DNA from: Pseudozobellia thermophila | GTDB lineage: Bacteria; Bacteroidota; Bacteroidia; Flavobacteriales; Flavobacteriaceae | Direction: 5' to 3' | Length of the DNA stretch: 64,000 nucleotides | Assembly (NCBI RefSeq): GCF_900141855.1 | Contig: NZ_FQYU01000001.1 | Span: 531,402-595,401 of the forward strand | Shown: positions 46,320 to 56,229 of the stretch, in pieces | Numbering within the stretch: position 1 is the stretch's first letter | Layout: each line of letters starts with the position of its first letter | Notes under the pieces: generated by a model | What the model was told of the DNA's origin: nothing | The model's database searches: none | Seen by the model: the letters and a program-made list of their open reading frames with translations, nothing else | Made by a program: the position numbers and the translations under genes

Positions 46320-47840
46320 ATGACAACTAAAGCAAACATTACCCAAGGATGGAAAATCTACCTGTTTTCCGCCCTTGTAGCCCTTGCGGTGAGCTTTGCC
46401 GTAATCAAAGGGTATCAAATGAACCAAGGGAAAAACATCAACATTACCCAAGTTGAGGGTGTAAAGGGTAAACACGTGCTGTACACGGCCGATAACGAGG
46501 GCAATATAAAACCGCTCGACTTTACCGATACCAGCCAAAAGGTGTTGGATGCCGTGGTACACATCAAATCGATACGGACAAGGGAGCAGGGCAGTTTGGG
46601 AAGCACTAGGCAGCTTCCGGATCCCTTTCGCGAGTTTTTTGGCGATATGTTCAAAAACCAAATACCCGATGGGGGCATACAGTCGCAGCCCATGGTCGCC
46701 ACGGGATCAGGGGTGATTATCAACGAAAAAGGGTATATCGTTACCAATAACCACGTTATAGACGATGCCGATGAGGTCGAAGTGACCCTGTACGACAACG
46801 AATCGTACAAGGCTACGGTAATAGGTACCGATCCGACCACCGACCTGGCCCTGCTTCAGATCAGGGCCGATAACCTCAAGGCGATCGATCTGGTCAACTC
46901 GGACGATGTTGAGGTCGGTGAATGGGTATTGGCCGTAGGAAACCCTTTGGGACTCAACTCTACCGTAACGGCCGGTATCGTGAGCGCCAAGGCACGAAGC
47001 ATCAACATCAACAAGGAAAAGTTCGCCGTGGAGAGCTTTATTCAGACCGATGCGGCCATTAACCCGGGTAACAGCGGGGGTGCCCTGGTCAACCTCGAAG
47101 GCAATCTTATAGGCATTAATACGGCCATAGCGAGCAGGACCGGAAGCTATACCGGTTACGGCTTCGCCGTACCCAGCAATATCGTAACCAAGGTGGTCGA
47201 AGACCTTTTGAAGTACGGTAGCGTACAACGGGGTATGTTGGGCGTTACCATCCGTACGATGGACAGTAACCTGGCCAGGGAAAAGGATGTGGAATTCGCC
47301 AAGGGCGTTTGGGTAGAAAACGTAGGTGAGGATAGTGCCGCCGACAAGGCCGGAATAAAATCGGGCGATATTATCACTAAGGTGGACGATGTAATTGTAC
47401 ATACCTCGCCCAGGCTGCAGGAAATTATTGCCAGCAAAAGGCCGGGCGACAAGGTAACCGTTACCGTTAAAAGGAAGGGTAAGGAAAAGGAATTTGACGT
47501 GGTGCTTGAAAACGCCAACGGAAGCACCGAGATCGTCAAGCGCGAAAAGAAAGAGGTACTGAATTTGTTGGGTGCCGATTTTGAAGCCTTGGATGCCGAT
47601 CAGGCCAAAGAGCTTGGTATCGACGGAGGAGTAAAGGTGGTACGCCTATACCCGGGCAAGATCCGCAAGCATACCCAGATGCGGGAAGGTTTCATTATTA
47701 CCCATATCGACGGTAAAAAGATCAAAGATCTCGAAGATGTTGCCAAGGCCTTGGAGAACAAAGCCGGGGGCGTCATGCTGGAAGGTATATACGAGGGTTC
47801 GTCCAACAAGTATTATTATGCCTTCGGAATGGATTCGTAA
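46320..47840 (+). CDS. HtrA/DegP-family periplasmic serine protease
   Basis: 506 aa. One N-terminal hydrophobic segment (about 12-30) as signal peptide or anchor, a trypsin-like domain, then two PDZ domains (about 300-385 and 410-490). The catalytic triad is readable: H145 in VTNNHVID, D175 in DPTTDLALLQ, and S252 in NPGNSGGAL. It degrades or refolds damaged envelope proteins. Preceded by an inverted repeat that may control it and followed by a terminator. Confidence 0.94.
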   Translation: MTTKANITQGWKIYLFSALVALAVSFAVIKGYQMNQGKNINITQVEGVKGKHVLYTADNEGNIKPLDFTDTSQKVLDAVVHIKSIRTREQGSLGSTRQLPDPFREFFGDMFKNQIPDGGIQSQPMVATGSGVIINEKGYIVTNNHVIDDADEVEVTLYDNESYKATVIGTDPTTDLALLQIRADNLKAIDLVNSDDVEVGEWVLAVGNPLGLNSTVTAGIVSAKARSININKEKFAVESFIQTDAAINPGNSGGALVNLEGNLIGINTAIASRTGSYTGYGFAVPSNIVTKVVEDLLKYGSVQRGMLGVTIRTMDSNLAREKDVEFAKGVWVENVGEDSAADKAGIKSGDIITKVDDVIVHTSPRLQEIIASKRPGDKVTVTVKRKGKEKEFDVVLENANGSTEIVKREKKEVLNLLGADFEALDADQAKELGIDGGVKVVRLYPGKIRKHTQMREGFIITHIDGKKIKDLEDVAKALENKAGGVMLEGIYEGSSNKYYYAFGMDS

Positions 47841-47866
47841 TAGAATCCTCATTTTGACTAATTTAG

Positions 47867-47907
47867 ATGCCGTATTGAACAGGTTCAATACGGCATTTAT
47901 TATTTTT
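47867..47907 (+). terminator. Strong terminator after the degP-like gene
   Basis: Perfect 14-bp stem ATGCCGTATTGAAC / GTTCAATACGGCAT separated by only 2 nt, followed by TTATTATTTTT. It ends 10 nt before the patatin gene start. Confidence 0.85.
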
Positions 47908-47916
47908 AAGGAACAC

Positions 47917-48693
47917 ATGGAGGATATACAAAACAAGTCTATGGGCCTGATCCTTTCGGGGGGAGGTGTGCGGGGCATGGCACATATTGGCGTTATTCGC
48001 GCGATGGATGAATACGGAATGTCGGCCGAAATGGTCAGTGGTAGCAGTGTAGGCGCCCTTGTCGGTGCCCTCTATGCCAACGGAAACTCTATAACCGAAA
48101 TGCTTTCTTTCTTTAAGGAGACCCCGCTCTTTAAATACAATTTTTTGACCATCATGAAGCCGGGCTTTATAAATACCGATAGGTATTTTGATATCTTTCG
48201 GGGTTATTTTCCCGATGATTCCTTTGAAACCCTGCAACGCCGTTTGCATGTGGTGGCCACCAATTTGCAAAACGGGGAACAGACCTATTTTTCGCAGGGC
48301 GAGTTGATAGGTCCCTTATTGGCCTCGGCCGCACTGCCCCCAGTATTTAGTCCCGTTGAACTGAACGGCCAGTTGTATGCCGACGGGGGCATCATGAATA
48401 ATTTTCCCTTGGAGCCCGTTGCCGGGAAGGTAGACTTTGTACTGGGCAGTAATGTCTCGGTGGTCGGACGCTTGGAAAAAAAGGCCCTTAAGAATTCGAT
48501 ACAGCTCACGGGACGTGTTACGGGTTTGATGATCTATGCGATCAACCGGCCAAAGTTGGAGGCCTGCGACCTTTTATTGGAGTTCAAGGAATTGGAAAAC
48601 ATCGGGGTGCTCGACCGCAAGGGCATCGAAAAGGCCTATATGGTCGGTTATGACAGGGCCCGCATCGCATTTGACGGCCTGTTGTCGGGGTAG
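47917..48693 (+). CDS. Patatin-like phospholipase (RssA type)
   Basis: 258 aa from MEDIQNKSMGLILSGGG; the frame continues upstream through the degP terminator, which is not coding. The oxyanion loop GGGVRG is at 15-20, nucleophile S44 in GSSVG, and catalytic D156 in YADGGIMNN, a complete Ser-Asp dyad. Lipid acyl hydrolase; no signal peptide, so cytoplasmic or membrane-associated. An SD-like AAGGA precedes the start. Confidence 0.92.
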   Translation: MEDIQNKSMGLILSGGGVRGMAHIGVIRAMDEYGMSAEMVSGSSVGALVGALYANGNSITEMLSFFKETPLFKYNFLTIMKPGFINTDRYFDIFRGYFPDDSFETLQRRLHVVATNLQNGEQTYFSQGELIGPLLASAALPPVFSPVELNGQLYADGGIMNNFPLEPVAGKVDFVLGSNVSVVGRLEKKALKNSIQLTGRVTGLMIYAINRPKLEACDLLLEFKELENIGVLDRKGIEKAYMVGYDRARIAFDGLLSG

Positions 48694-48732
48694 GATCCAA
48701 GATACGGAAAAGGCCTTTGGCATAAAAACCAA

Positions 48733-48767
48733 AAGCCCGCTCTATACGGCGGGCTTTTTAAATTTTT
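48733..48767 (+). terminator. Terminator between the patatin and ferredoxin-reductase genes
   Basis: Stem AAGCCCGC / GCGGGCTT with an 8-nt loop, followed by TTTAAATTTTT. The two flanking genes converge on it. Confidence 0.82.
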
Positions 48768-48784
48768 CGGTGATCGCTTGCCGA

Positions 48785-49834
48785 CTATACATCGTCATAG
48801 TCTATGGTAAGGGTCGGTGTAAGCGGATGGGCCTGACACGTCAGGATAAAACCTTCCGCAATCTCGCCATCGGTCAAGATTTGGTTTTTTACCATTTCCG
48901 CCTTTCCCTCCTTGATCCGTGCAATACAACTACTGCATACCCCTCCCTGGCACGAGTAGGGGGCATCTATATTCTCTTTGAGTACGGCATCGAGAACGAT
49001 TTCCTTTTTATCCATGGTCAAATTGAACTCCTCGTCGTCGACGATTACCTTTACCTGGGTCTGTCCTTCGACATCAACGGGCATTTCGTCCAAAATCTCG
49101 GTGGTGGTAAATAGCTCGAAGTGGATCCTGTCCTTGGGAATATCGTTTTCTTGCAGGGTCTCCGATACCTGGTTGATCATGGCTTCGGGCCCGCAAAGGT
49201 AAAAACCGTCGAAATCGGTATCCTTGTGTTTGTTCTTAAGGGCGTAATTGACGGTCGAGCTGTCGATACGGCCAAAAAGGGAATCGCTTTCTTGGGTCTG
49301 ACTGGTAATAAAATAGGTAAAGAAACGATCGGGATGGTCGAGCTGCAATTTTACCAGATCGGTATAGAACATGGTTTCCTTGTACGATTTGTTGCCATAG
49401 ACCAAAACGAACTTACTTTTGGGATGGCTGGCCAAAACGGCTTTTGCAATGCTCATGATGGGGGTAATGCCGCTACCTGCCGCAAAGGCGGCTATTTTTT
49501 TGGGGCCGCCCGAAGGGGAAAAGGTAAACCGGCCTTCGGGGGGCATGACCTCAAGTACGTCGCCAACCGCCAATTGCGTATTGGCATAGTCCGAAAAACC
49601 GCCCTTGTCCACCTTTTTTACCCCGATGGTCAGGCTGTCGCTTTTAGGCGAAGAACAAATGGAATAGGCCCTTCTCAACTCTTTTCCCTTAATTTCCTTC
49701 TTTATGGTGATATACTGGCCGGGCGTAAAATCGAAGGTTTGGATAAGGTCTTTGGGTATGGTAAACGTTATGGCCACCGAACTAGGGGTAAGGGGCTTTA
49801 TGTGTTTTACCGTTAGCGAGTGAAAATGGGTCAT
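48785..49834 (-). CDS. NAD(P)H:ferredoxin-type oxidoreductase with C-terminal 2Fe-2S domain (PaaE-like)
   Basis: 349 aa from MTHFHSLTVKHIKPL, 28 nt after a promoter box. FAD-binding domain with FTPGQYIT and RRAYSICSSP, the NAD(P)-binding domain with AAGSGITPIMSI, and a plant-type ferredoxin domain (CQGGVCSSCIARI ... LTCQAHP). This FNR-2Fe-2S layout is shared by PaaE, the reductase of phenylacetyl-CoA epoxygenase, and by other reductases. No paa genes are nearby, so the partner is unknown. Confidence 0.9.
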   Translation of the reverse strand: MTHFHSLTVKHIKPLTPSSVAITFTIPKDLIQTFDFTPGQYITIKKEIKGKELRRAYSICSSPKSDSLTIGVKKVDKGGFSDYANTQLAVGDVLEVMPPEGRFTFSPSGGPKKIAAFAAGSGITPIMSIAKAVLASHPKSKFVLVYGNKSYKETMFYTDLVKLQLDHPDRFFTYFITSQTQESDSLFGRIDSSTVNYALKNKHKDTDFDGFYLCGPEAMINQVSETLQENDIPKDRIHFELFTTTEILDEMPVDVEGQTQVKVIVDDEEFNLTMDKKEIVLDAVLKENIDAPYSCQGGVCSSCIARIKEGKAEMVKNQILTDGEIAEGFILTCQAHPLTPTLTIDYDDV

Positions 49835-49861
49835 TGTAATTATTTTTATACTAGAAGGTTG

Positions 49862-49869
49862 CAAAATTA
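49862..49869 (-). promoter_or_regulatory. -7 promoter box for the ferredoxin reductase gene
   Basis: Reads TAATTTTG on the minus strand, 27 nt before the ATG at 49834. Confidence 0.45.
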
Positions 49870-49933
49870 AGCATTGGCAGACCGATATGAAACGGAAAAA
49901 CAAAAAAAGAGTACCCTACTGTAACAAACTCCA

Positions 49934-49941
49934 TATTTTTG
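49934..49941 (+). promoter_or_regulatory. -7 promoter box for the DUF5687-like gene
   Basis: TATTTTTG, 32 nt upstream of the ATG at 49974. It also argues against using the longer frame that starts at 49887, upstream of this box. Confidence 0.45.
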
Positions 49942-49973
49942 ACACCTATTCCAAGAACCCTTCAGCGACCCCT

Positions 49974-51443
49974 ATGTTTAAAAAGTTCGCTTCCTTGCAA
50001 TGGAAATCCTTTTTTAGGTCCTCCGCCCTAGGCAAAAGTTTGGGAGTGAAAGTCTTAATGGGCTTCTTTGCAGTCTATATGTTGGTGTCCTTGGCCCTTC
50101 TGGGGGCAAGCCTTTTCTTTCTCTTGCAAAAAACCGTTCCTGAAACCGACCCCCTGTTGGTGGTCAATCGCTTTCTCTTGTACTGGATCCTGGCCGAACT
50201 CTTTTTGCGTTACTTTATGCAAAAACTTCCGGTGATGGACATAAGGCCCTTTTTGATCCTTCCGGTCAAGAAGAGCAGTATCGCACACTACGTACTTGCC
50301 CGGTCCACCGTGTCGATCTATAACCTGTTAAGCCTGTTCTTCCTTGTGCCATTTTGCACGGTACTCGTTATGAACGGGTATCCGGCGCCCAATGTGCTGT
50401 TCTGGTTTTTGGGTGTGGTCGGTATCACCTTGTCCATAAACTATATCAACTTTATAATCAATAAAAGTGACAAGGCCTTGATCGGGGTAATAACGGTTTT
50501 GTTGGCCTGTTATGCCCTGGATCGATTTGATGTATGGCCCGTTACCGAATATGTTGGCCGTCTTTTTTATTCCCTGTACGAAAACCCTTTTTGGGTATTG
50601 CTTCCCCTGGCCGTGGCAGCGTTGACCTATTACATCAATTATGCATTTCTAAGGAACAGGATTTTCTTGGACGCCGCCCTAAGGAAAAACACCAGGCAGG
50701 TCATTGCCTATGATATGGAATGGACCAGGCGCTTGGGCCGTATCGCTCCCTTTCTTCAGCTCGACCTTAAGCTTATTTGGCGCAACAAGCGAACAAAGAC
50801 CCAGGTCTTTATTTCCTTGGCCATGATTTTATACGGATTGGTATTCTATACCATGGAGGATTTTGGCCCCACCTCGACCATGCTGGTTTTTGTCGGTATT
50901 TTTATGACCGGTATCTTTTTAATGAATTTCGGACAGTTCATCCCGGCGTGGGACAGCGAGTACTACAGTATGATGATGTCGCAGAACATTCCGTTGCGAA
51001 CGTATTTGGAGTCCAAGGCGGTCTTGATCTACGTGAGCATAGGGGCCATGTTTTTATTGTCCATTCCCTATGTCTATTTCGGATGGGAGGCCTTGGCCAT
51101 CAATTTCAGCTGTGCCCTCTATAATTTGGGTGTAAACGTGCCCATAATCTTGTTTTTCGGTTCGATGAACAAAAAGCGGATCGACTTGACCAAAAGTGCC
51201 ATAGGAAATATGCAGGGGGCCGGGGCCGCCCAATTTTTGGTGGGGATACCCCTCTTTGTTGTCCCTCTGGTCATTTATTTTTTGGTAAGTTTTCTCGTTT
51301 CCTTTGAAATGGCCCTTATTTTACTTTCGCTGATAGGTACGGTCGGTTTTGCCCTGCGCAAGGCCCTACTCGATAAGATTACCAAGGCCTACCAACGGAA
51401 AAAATACGGTATGGTCGCCGGTTTTAAGGAAAAGAACAGTTAA
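49974..51443 (+). CDS. DUF5687-like ABC exporter membrane subunit
   Basis: 489 aa from MFKKFASLQWKSFFRSSALG, about twelve hydrophobic segments. I recognise the family as DUF5687, ABC-2-like permeases of Bacteroidota. The ATP-binding partner starts 38 nt downstream, which supports a two-gene exporter. Substrate unknown. The frame reaches back to 49887, but that stretch contains the promoter box and is not included. Confidence 0.83.
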   Translation: MFKKFASLQWKSFFRSSALGKSLGVKVLMGFFAVYMLVSLALLGASLFFLLQKTVPETDPLLVVNRFLLYWILAELFLRYFMQKLPVMDIRPFLILPVKKSSIAHYVLARSTVSIYNLLSLFFLVPFCTVLVMNGYPAPNVLFWFLGVVGITLSINYINFIINKSDKALIGVITVLLACYALDRFDVWPVTEYVGRLFYSLYENPFWVLLPLAVAALTYYINYAFLRNRIFLDAALRKNTRQVIAYDMEWTRRLGRIAPFLQLDLKLIWRNKRTKTQVFISLAMILYGLVFYTMEDFGPTSTMLVFVGIFMTGIFLMNFGQFIPAWDSEYYSMMMSQNIPLRTYLESKAVLIYVSIGAMFLLSIPYVYFGWEALAINFSCALYNLGVNVPIILFFGSMNKKRIDLTKSAIGNMQGAGAAQFLVGIPLFVVPLVIYFLVSFLVSFEMALILLSLIGTVGFALRKALLDKITKAYQRKKYGMVAGFKEKNS

Positions 51444-51481
51444 GAACGACGGGCCCTAGGCCCGATAAACAAAACATTGAA

Positions 51482-52198
51482 ATGATATCGGTACAGAACC
51501 TTACAAAGAAATACGGGGCGCAAACGGTCTTGAATATTGGGCATTTGGAGATACCCAAGGGGCAGAGCTTCGGCTTGGTAGGCAATAACGGGGCCGGAAA
51601 GACCACGTTTTTCAGTTTGTTGTTGGATTTGATCCAGCCTACCGAGGGCCATGTCGTAAGCAATGACATCAGGGTAGACCAAAGCGAGGCTTGGAAACCT
51701 TTCACCTCTTCCTTTATCGACGAGTCTTTTTTGATCGGTTACCTGACCCCAGAGGAATATTTCTATTTTATCGGCGAATTGCGGGGCCAGAACAAAGCCG
51801 ATGTCGATGCCCTGCTGGCTACCTATGAAGATTTCTTTCATGGTGAAATCCTGGGCCAAAGGAAGTATTTGAGAGACCTCTCGAAGGGAAACCAGAAGAA
51901 GGCGGGAATCGTGGCCTCCTTTATAGGCAATCCTGAAATAATCATCCTCGACGAACCCTTTGCGAACCTCGATCCCACCACCCAAATACGGCTAAAAGGG
52001 ATCATCAAGGATTTGGCAGCACGGCAAGGGGTGACCGTATTGGTATCGAGCCACGACCTGATACATGTTACAGAGGTATGCGAGCGGATCGTGGTGTTAA
52101 ACAAGGGCGAAATCGTGAGGGACATCCAAACTTCGGCGGAAACCTTAAAGGAATTGGAAACATTCTTTGCAGGTAAATCTTCCTCAATGGCCGAATAG
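51482..52198 (+). CDS. ABC transporter ATP-binding subunit
   Basis: 238 aa. Walker A GNNGAGKTT (34-42), ABC signature in degenerate form LSKGNQKKAGI, Walker B IIILDEPFANLD, and the switch His in VSSHDL. The LSKGN variant instead of LSGGQ is common in ABC-2 exporters with CcmA/NatA-type subunits. It pairs with the DUF5687-like permease upstream. Confidence 0.93.
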   Translation: MISVQNLTKKYGAQTVLNIGHLEIPKGQSFGLVGNNGAGKTTFFSLLLDLIQPTEGHVVSNDIRVDQSEAWKPFTSSFIDESFLIGYLTPEEYFYFIGELRGQNKADVDALLATYEDFFHGEILGQRKYLRDLSKGNQKKAGIVASFIGNPEIIILDEPFANLDPTTQIRLKGIIKDLAARQGVTVLVSSHDLIHVTEVCERIVVLNKGEIVRDIQTSAETLKELETFFAGKSSSMAE

Positions 52199-52601
52199 CT
52201 ATCTAAAAAAGCGCTTGCAGGTCACCGAACGGAATGGACCTTAAAGTACCGGACCGACCACGGGGTCGGTTGTTGCCTACCTGCCGCTTGCACAGCGAAC
52301 TTTTGAAGGGGTCAAAGGGCTCAAAATGCCTATAAAATGCTCTTTTGGGGTCCTTGCTTGCCGCCAAAATAGGATGTGCCGACCCATGGGTTGGTTTGAG
52401 GGGGCTTTCTCCATTTTTGCATTTTGGCAAAAGGCCTTAAATTATTTCCTTTGTTCGGCACAAGGGGTATTTTACCTGCAATTCGAATCTGTTTTGCCAT
52501 TTGGGGTCGGGTTCTAGGGCCTGCTTATAAATATTTTATCGACGAAATACATAATAATCCCGTTGTTTTTTAGTTAGTGTTACGTACATAGATCTACAAT
52601 T
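52199..52601. other. Gene-free stretch upstream of sprE
   Basis: 403 nt without a supportable gene. It holds nested inverted repeats: ACCGACC / GGTCGGT at 52253-52270, inside GCAGGT (52217-52222) / ACCTGC (52279-52284). These may form an RNA hairpin ending the ABC transcript, but no T tract follows. A 63-codon plus frame at 52326 has no coding character. Confidence 0.4.
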
Positions 52602-55157
52602 TTGAAACTATATTATAAATTGGTTTTGATTTCGGTTTTTGGGGGCGTGGCGTTAAGTGCCTGTTCCACCAAAAAGGATACGTTCGTGAACCGAAACTGG
52701 CATGCGATGAACACCAAGTACAATACCTTGTACAATGGCAATATCGCCTTTGATGTGGGTCGTGAGGAGCTCAACAATACCTACAAGGACGATTATTGGG
52801 AAATACTTCCGGTAGAGCGTCTCGAGGTAACCGACGAGATCAAATTGGATTCGGAAGACAACAACCCCAATTTTATTATCGCCGAAGAGAAGGCTACCAA
52901 GGCCATACAAAAGCACAGTATGGACATTCGCGACGTAGAGCGAAATCCGCAGACCGACGAGGCCTTTCTGCTTTTGGGCAAGGCCCGATACTTCGACCAA
53001 CGGTACATACCCGCCCTGGAGGCCTTTAACTATATCATCAACAAATACGATTACAGCGACAAGCTGAACGAGGCCCGCATATGGCGCGAGAAGGTCAATA
53101 TCAGGTTGGAGAACGAGGAGCTGGCCATCAAAAACTTGAAATGGTTGATGAAGTACGAAGACCTCAAAGACCAGGAATATGCCGATGCCCGGGCCATGAT
53201 GGCCCAGGCCTATATTAATTTGGGGGTTCTCGATACGGCCGTACAGCAATTGAAGATAGCCTCGGCCTATGCCAAAAAGAAGCCTGAAAAAGGCCGGTAC
53301 TATTACATTATGGGGCAGTTGTTCAATCAAATGGGGCATAAGGACAGTGCCAATTACGCCTTTGAGAAGGTAATCGCACTTAAGCGCAAATCGCCCCGCG
53401 TCTATATGATCAATGCCGAATTGGAAAAATTCCGCAATACGGAGATTACCGAGGAGAACAAGGAAGAAATGTTCGAGTATCTGGCCGATTTGGAAAAGAA
53501 CCGCGAGAACCGTCCGTTTCTGCATAAGATCTACCGCCAGATCGCCGAATACCACCTGGGGCAAAAGAACGATAGCCTGGCCTTGGTCTACTTCAACAAA
53601 TCGTTGAGGGCCACTACCGACGAACCCAAGTTGAACGCCCTTAACTACGAAAACCTGGCGGTATACAACTTTGACCGCAACGACTACAAGCTGGCAGGGG
53701 CCTACTACGACAGTATGCTGACCAACCTCAGCGAGAATACCAAAAAATACAGGGCCGTTAAAAAGAAGCTCGACAATCTTGAGGATGTGATCAAGTACGA
53801 GGACATCGTACACCATGCTGATAGCGTGATCACCCTGTACGAATCGCCCGAAGCGGAGCGAATCGCCTATTTCGAAGACTACGTCAATAGCTTGAAGCAG
53901 AAGGAAGAGGCGGCCCGGAAAAGGGAAGAAAAAAGAATGAACGCCGGCTTCGCGCAATTTGCCCAGAGCAAGGGCGGCAAGGAGAACAAGGGCAAGTTCT
54001 ATTTCTACAACGTAACCAGTTTGGGGTACGGCAAAAACGATTTTGCCCAAAGGTGGGGCAAAAGGGAGCTTGCCGACGACTGGAGGTGGAGCGACAAAAG
54101 CAGGGTTCGACAGTTGGAGGCTAGGCCGGGGACAGTCGCCGAAAATTCGGGTGGGGCAGCCGACGCTTCGGAAGACGACCGCATGTCGGTCGACTACTAC
54201 CTGGCGCGTATACCTACCGATGCAGCCATTATCGATAGCCTTAGGGCCGAGCGCAATTTTGCCAATTATCAATTGGGACTCATCTATAAGGAAAAGTTCA
54301 AGGAAAACCTATTGGCGGCCAAGAAATTGGAAGATGTACTGGCGTCTAACCCGGAAGAGCGCCTTGTACTTCCCAGCAAGTACAACCTGTACAAAATATA
54401 TGAGGAAGAGGGGAGTCCGCTCCTGGCTTCAATGCGGGCCGATATTCTCAAAAACCACGGCGATTCCCGCTACGCGGAAATTATTCTCAACCCCAGGGCC
54501 GTCCTTGAGGACGATGCCGACAGTCCGGAGGCACGCTATGCGGCATTGTTCAGGCTCTATCAACAACAGGAGTATTTGCAGACCATAACCAAGGCCGAGG
54601 AATACATCGACAAATTTACGGGCGACCCCATTGTTCCCAAGTTTGAAATGCTCAAGGCCAATGCCATTGGCCGCCTAAACGGTTTTGAGCCTTTTGAGGA
54701 GGCCCTTAACTATGTGGCCCTGACCTACCCCAATACGCCCGAGGGCAAGAAGGCCGAAAAAATGGTTTCGGAACAACTGCCCAAACTGGCGTCGACCGAG
54801 TTTTCTACCGAAGAAGGCGCTACCGGAACGGGCAATTGGAAAGTCGTCTTTCCCTTTAGGCGCAGCAACGACCAAATAGCCCAACGGGTAATGAAGGAAC
54901 TCGAAGATGCCATAAAGGACCTGCGTTACAAAAACAAGGTTTCAAAAGATATTTATACCTTAGAGGAGCAGTTTGTGGTGGTCCACGGATTTAAATCAAA
55001 GGATTATGCCTTGGGCTTCGCCGAACTTATAAAATTTAACAAGGATTATCTTATCGACAATGAGAATTTCGTAATTTTATCTAGCAACTATAAGATTGTG
55101 CAAGTGCACAAAAACCTACAAGATTATAAAAATCAAATTTTAACCCCAAAACCTTAA
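52602..55157 (+). CDS. sprE: Type IX secretion/gliding lipoprotein SprE (PorW)
   Basis: 851 aa. The signal peptide ends in a lipobox (LSACS, Cys21). The next conserved stretch, FVNRNWHAMNTKYNTLYNGN, is the hallmark of SprE/PorW. Several TPR repeats (about 105-420) follow, then a charged linker and a second helical region. PorW links the outer-membrane T9SS ring to the trans-envelope motor. The start must be a TTG at 52602, since the next Met lies after the lipobox. Gene order sprE - bactofilin - atp genes is known in Flavobacteriia. Confidence 0.9.
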   Translation: MKLYYKLVLISVFGGVALSACSTKKDTFVNRNWHAMNTKYNTLYNGNIAFDVGREELNNTYKDDYWEILPVERLEVTDEIKLDSEDNNPNFIIAEEKATKAIQKHSMDIRDVERNPQTDEAFLLLGKARYFDQRYIPALEAFNYIINKYDYSDKLNEARIWREKVNIRLENEELAIKNLKWLMKYEDLKDQEYADARAMMAQAYINLGVLDTAVQQLKIASAYAKKKPEKGRYYYIMGQLFNQMGHKDSANYAFEKVIALKRKSPRVYMINAELEKFRNTEITEENKEEMFEYLADLEKNRENRPFLHKIYRQIAEYHLGQKNDSLALVYFNKSLRATTDEPKLNALNYENLAVYNFDRNDYKLAGAYYDSMLTNLSENTKKYRAVKKKLDNLEDVIKYEDIVHHADSVITLYESPEAERIAYFEDYVNSLKQKEEAARKREEKRMNAGFAQFAQSKGGKENKGKFYFYNVTSLGYGKNDFAQRWGKRELADDWRWSDKSRVRQLEARPGTVAENSGGAADASEDDRMSVDYYLARIPTDAAIIDSLRAERNFANYQLGLIYKEKFKENLLAAKKLEDVLASNPEERLVLPSKYNLYKIYEEEGSPLLASMRADILKNHGDSRYAEIILNPRAVLEDDADSPEARYAALFRLYQQQEYLQTITKAEEYIDKFTGDPIVPKFEMLKANAIGRLNGFEPFEEALNYVALTYPNTPEGKKAEKMVSEQLPKLASTEFSTEEGATGTGNWKVVFPFRRSNDQIAQRVMKELEDAIKDLRYKNKVSKDIYTLEEQFVVVHGFKSKDYALGFAELIKFNKDYLIDNENFVILSSNYKIVQVHKNLQDYKNQILTPKP

Positions 55158-55160
55158 TAA

Positions 55161-55607
55161 ATGTTTTCCGACAACAAAAAACCAAGAACTATGAACGAAA
55201 TAGGCGCGCAACCCAATAGAATTTCAAAGAATACAAAGATCAAGGGCGACATCGATTCCGAGGCAGACTTTAGAATCGATGGAAAACTGGACGGTAACGT
55301 AAAGACTACCGGAAAAGTGGTTATCGGCAAAGACGGCTACATCCACGGAAAGGTAGAATGTGTTAATGCCGACATCGAAGGAAGTTTCAACGGGGAACTA
55401 ATGGTTTCCGATTTGTTGTCCCTAAAGTCCTCGGCAGTAATCGAAGGTACGGTATCGGTCACCAAACTGGCCGTAGAGCCGGGAGCCACCTTTAACGCCT
55501 CTTGTACCATGAAGGGCAAGGGAGCATCAGGGGCAGGTTCGGCATCCGGCGGTTTTAAATCGAGCTTAGGCTCTACTTCGGCAAATGGCCCGGCAAAAGC
55601 CTCGTGA
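55161..55607 (+). CDS. Bactofilin (polymer-forming cytoskeletal protein)
   Basis: 148 aa. A central beta-helix of short repeats (IDSEADFRIDGKLDGNV, VVIGKDGYIHGKVECVNADIEG) spans about residues 20-115. Flexible tails flank it, the C-terminal one Gly/Ser/Ala rich. Bactofilins self-assemble into filaments without nucleotide and position envelope machinery. It follows sprE by 3 nt and overlaps atpZ by 23 nt. Confidence 0.9.
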   Translation: MFSDNKKPRTMNEIGAQPNRISKNTKIKGDIDSEADFRIDGKLDGNVKTTGKVVIGKDGYIHGKVECVNADIEGSFNGELMVSDLLSLKSSAVIEGTVSVTKLAVEPGATFNASCTMKGKGASGAGSASGGFKSSLGSTSANGPAKAS

Positions 55608-55809
55608 CAACTCGCGTCTGATTCGTAATGCGGCAAGCCTTTCGGGCATTGCCATTCAAATGGGGGCCACTATTTATTTGGGCAACCTTTTGGGCGCTTG
55701 GTTGGATGTTAAATTCGAAAAAACCTATTTAGAGGATACGGTTACCTTAATTGCCGTATTTTTGTCGATGTACCTGGTCATAAAAAAGGTAATCAACTTG
55801 AATAAATAG
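55585..55809 (+). CDS. AtpZ/AtpI-like ATP synthase accessory protein
   Basis: 74 aa with two transmembrane helices (about 16-38 and 49-70) and the motif SGIAIQMGATIYLGNLLGAWLDVKF. AtpZ/AtpI proteins help assemble the c-ring or carry ions. It lies in the expected place ahead of atpB. The start overlaps the bactofilin 3' end. Confidence 0.82.
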   Translation: MARQKPRDNSRLIRNAASLSGIAIQMGATIYLGNLLGAWLDVKFEKTYLEDTVTLIAVFLSMYLVIKKVINLNK

Positions 55810-56208
55810 ATGGCATTGTTAAAAACAGTACTATTATATATAGTCGTGTTCACTTTCGTGGGCGCGACTTCTTATTTTCTGCACAATTGGGCGTTGAACG
55901 ATACCCAAATGGGTTTCCATGCCCTTTTGCGAAAGGCCTATCTCTTTCATGGACTTTTCTCTTTATCGGTACTAATTGCCTTTCGACTGACGGCCGGTTT
56001 CGATTCCATCTTTCCCCAACTGGGTTTTATTTACATTGGATCGGTGGTGCTTAAAATCACGGTCTTTACGGCCATGTTTTACCCGCAACTTATGGGAGAT
56101 CAGGCCATATCGCGTTTTTACAGGGCTTCACTGCTCGTTCCAATGGCTATTTTTTTAATATTGGAAGTTCTTTTTGTTATAAAAATCCTTCAAAGGAAAG
56201 AATCGTAG
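55810..56208 (+). CDS. DUF6168-like membrane protein of the ATP synthase locus
   Basis: 132 aa with four hydrophobic segments, an arrangement like AtpI. Recognised as DUF6168, found between atpZ and atpB in Flavobacteriia. It starts right after the atpZ stop. Probably an F0 assembly factor; no motif proves it. Confidence 0.75.
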   Translation: MALLKTVLLYIVVFTFVGATSYFLHNWALNDTQMGFHALLRKAYLFHGLFSLSVLIAFRLTAGFDSIFPQLGFIYIGSVVLKITVFTAMFYPQLMGDQAISRFYRASLLVPMAIFLILEVLFVIKILQRKES

Positions 56209-56229
56209 AATTTTATACCTGAAAAATGG

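Noticed and set aside
52653-54272. 539-codon open frame on the minus strand inside sprE
   Set aside because: It is the antisense shadow of a real gene with strong codon bias; no start context, promoter or recognisable domain, and sprE on the plus strand is certain.
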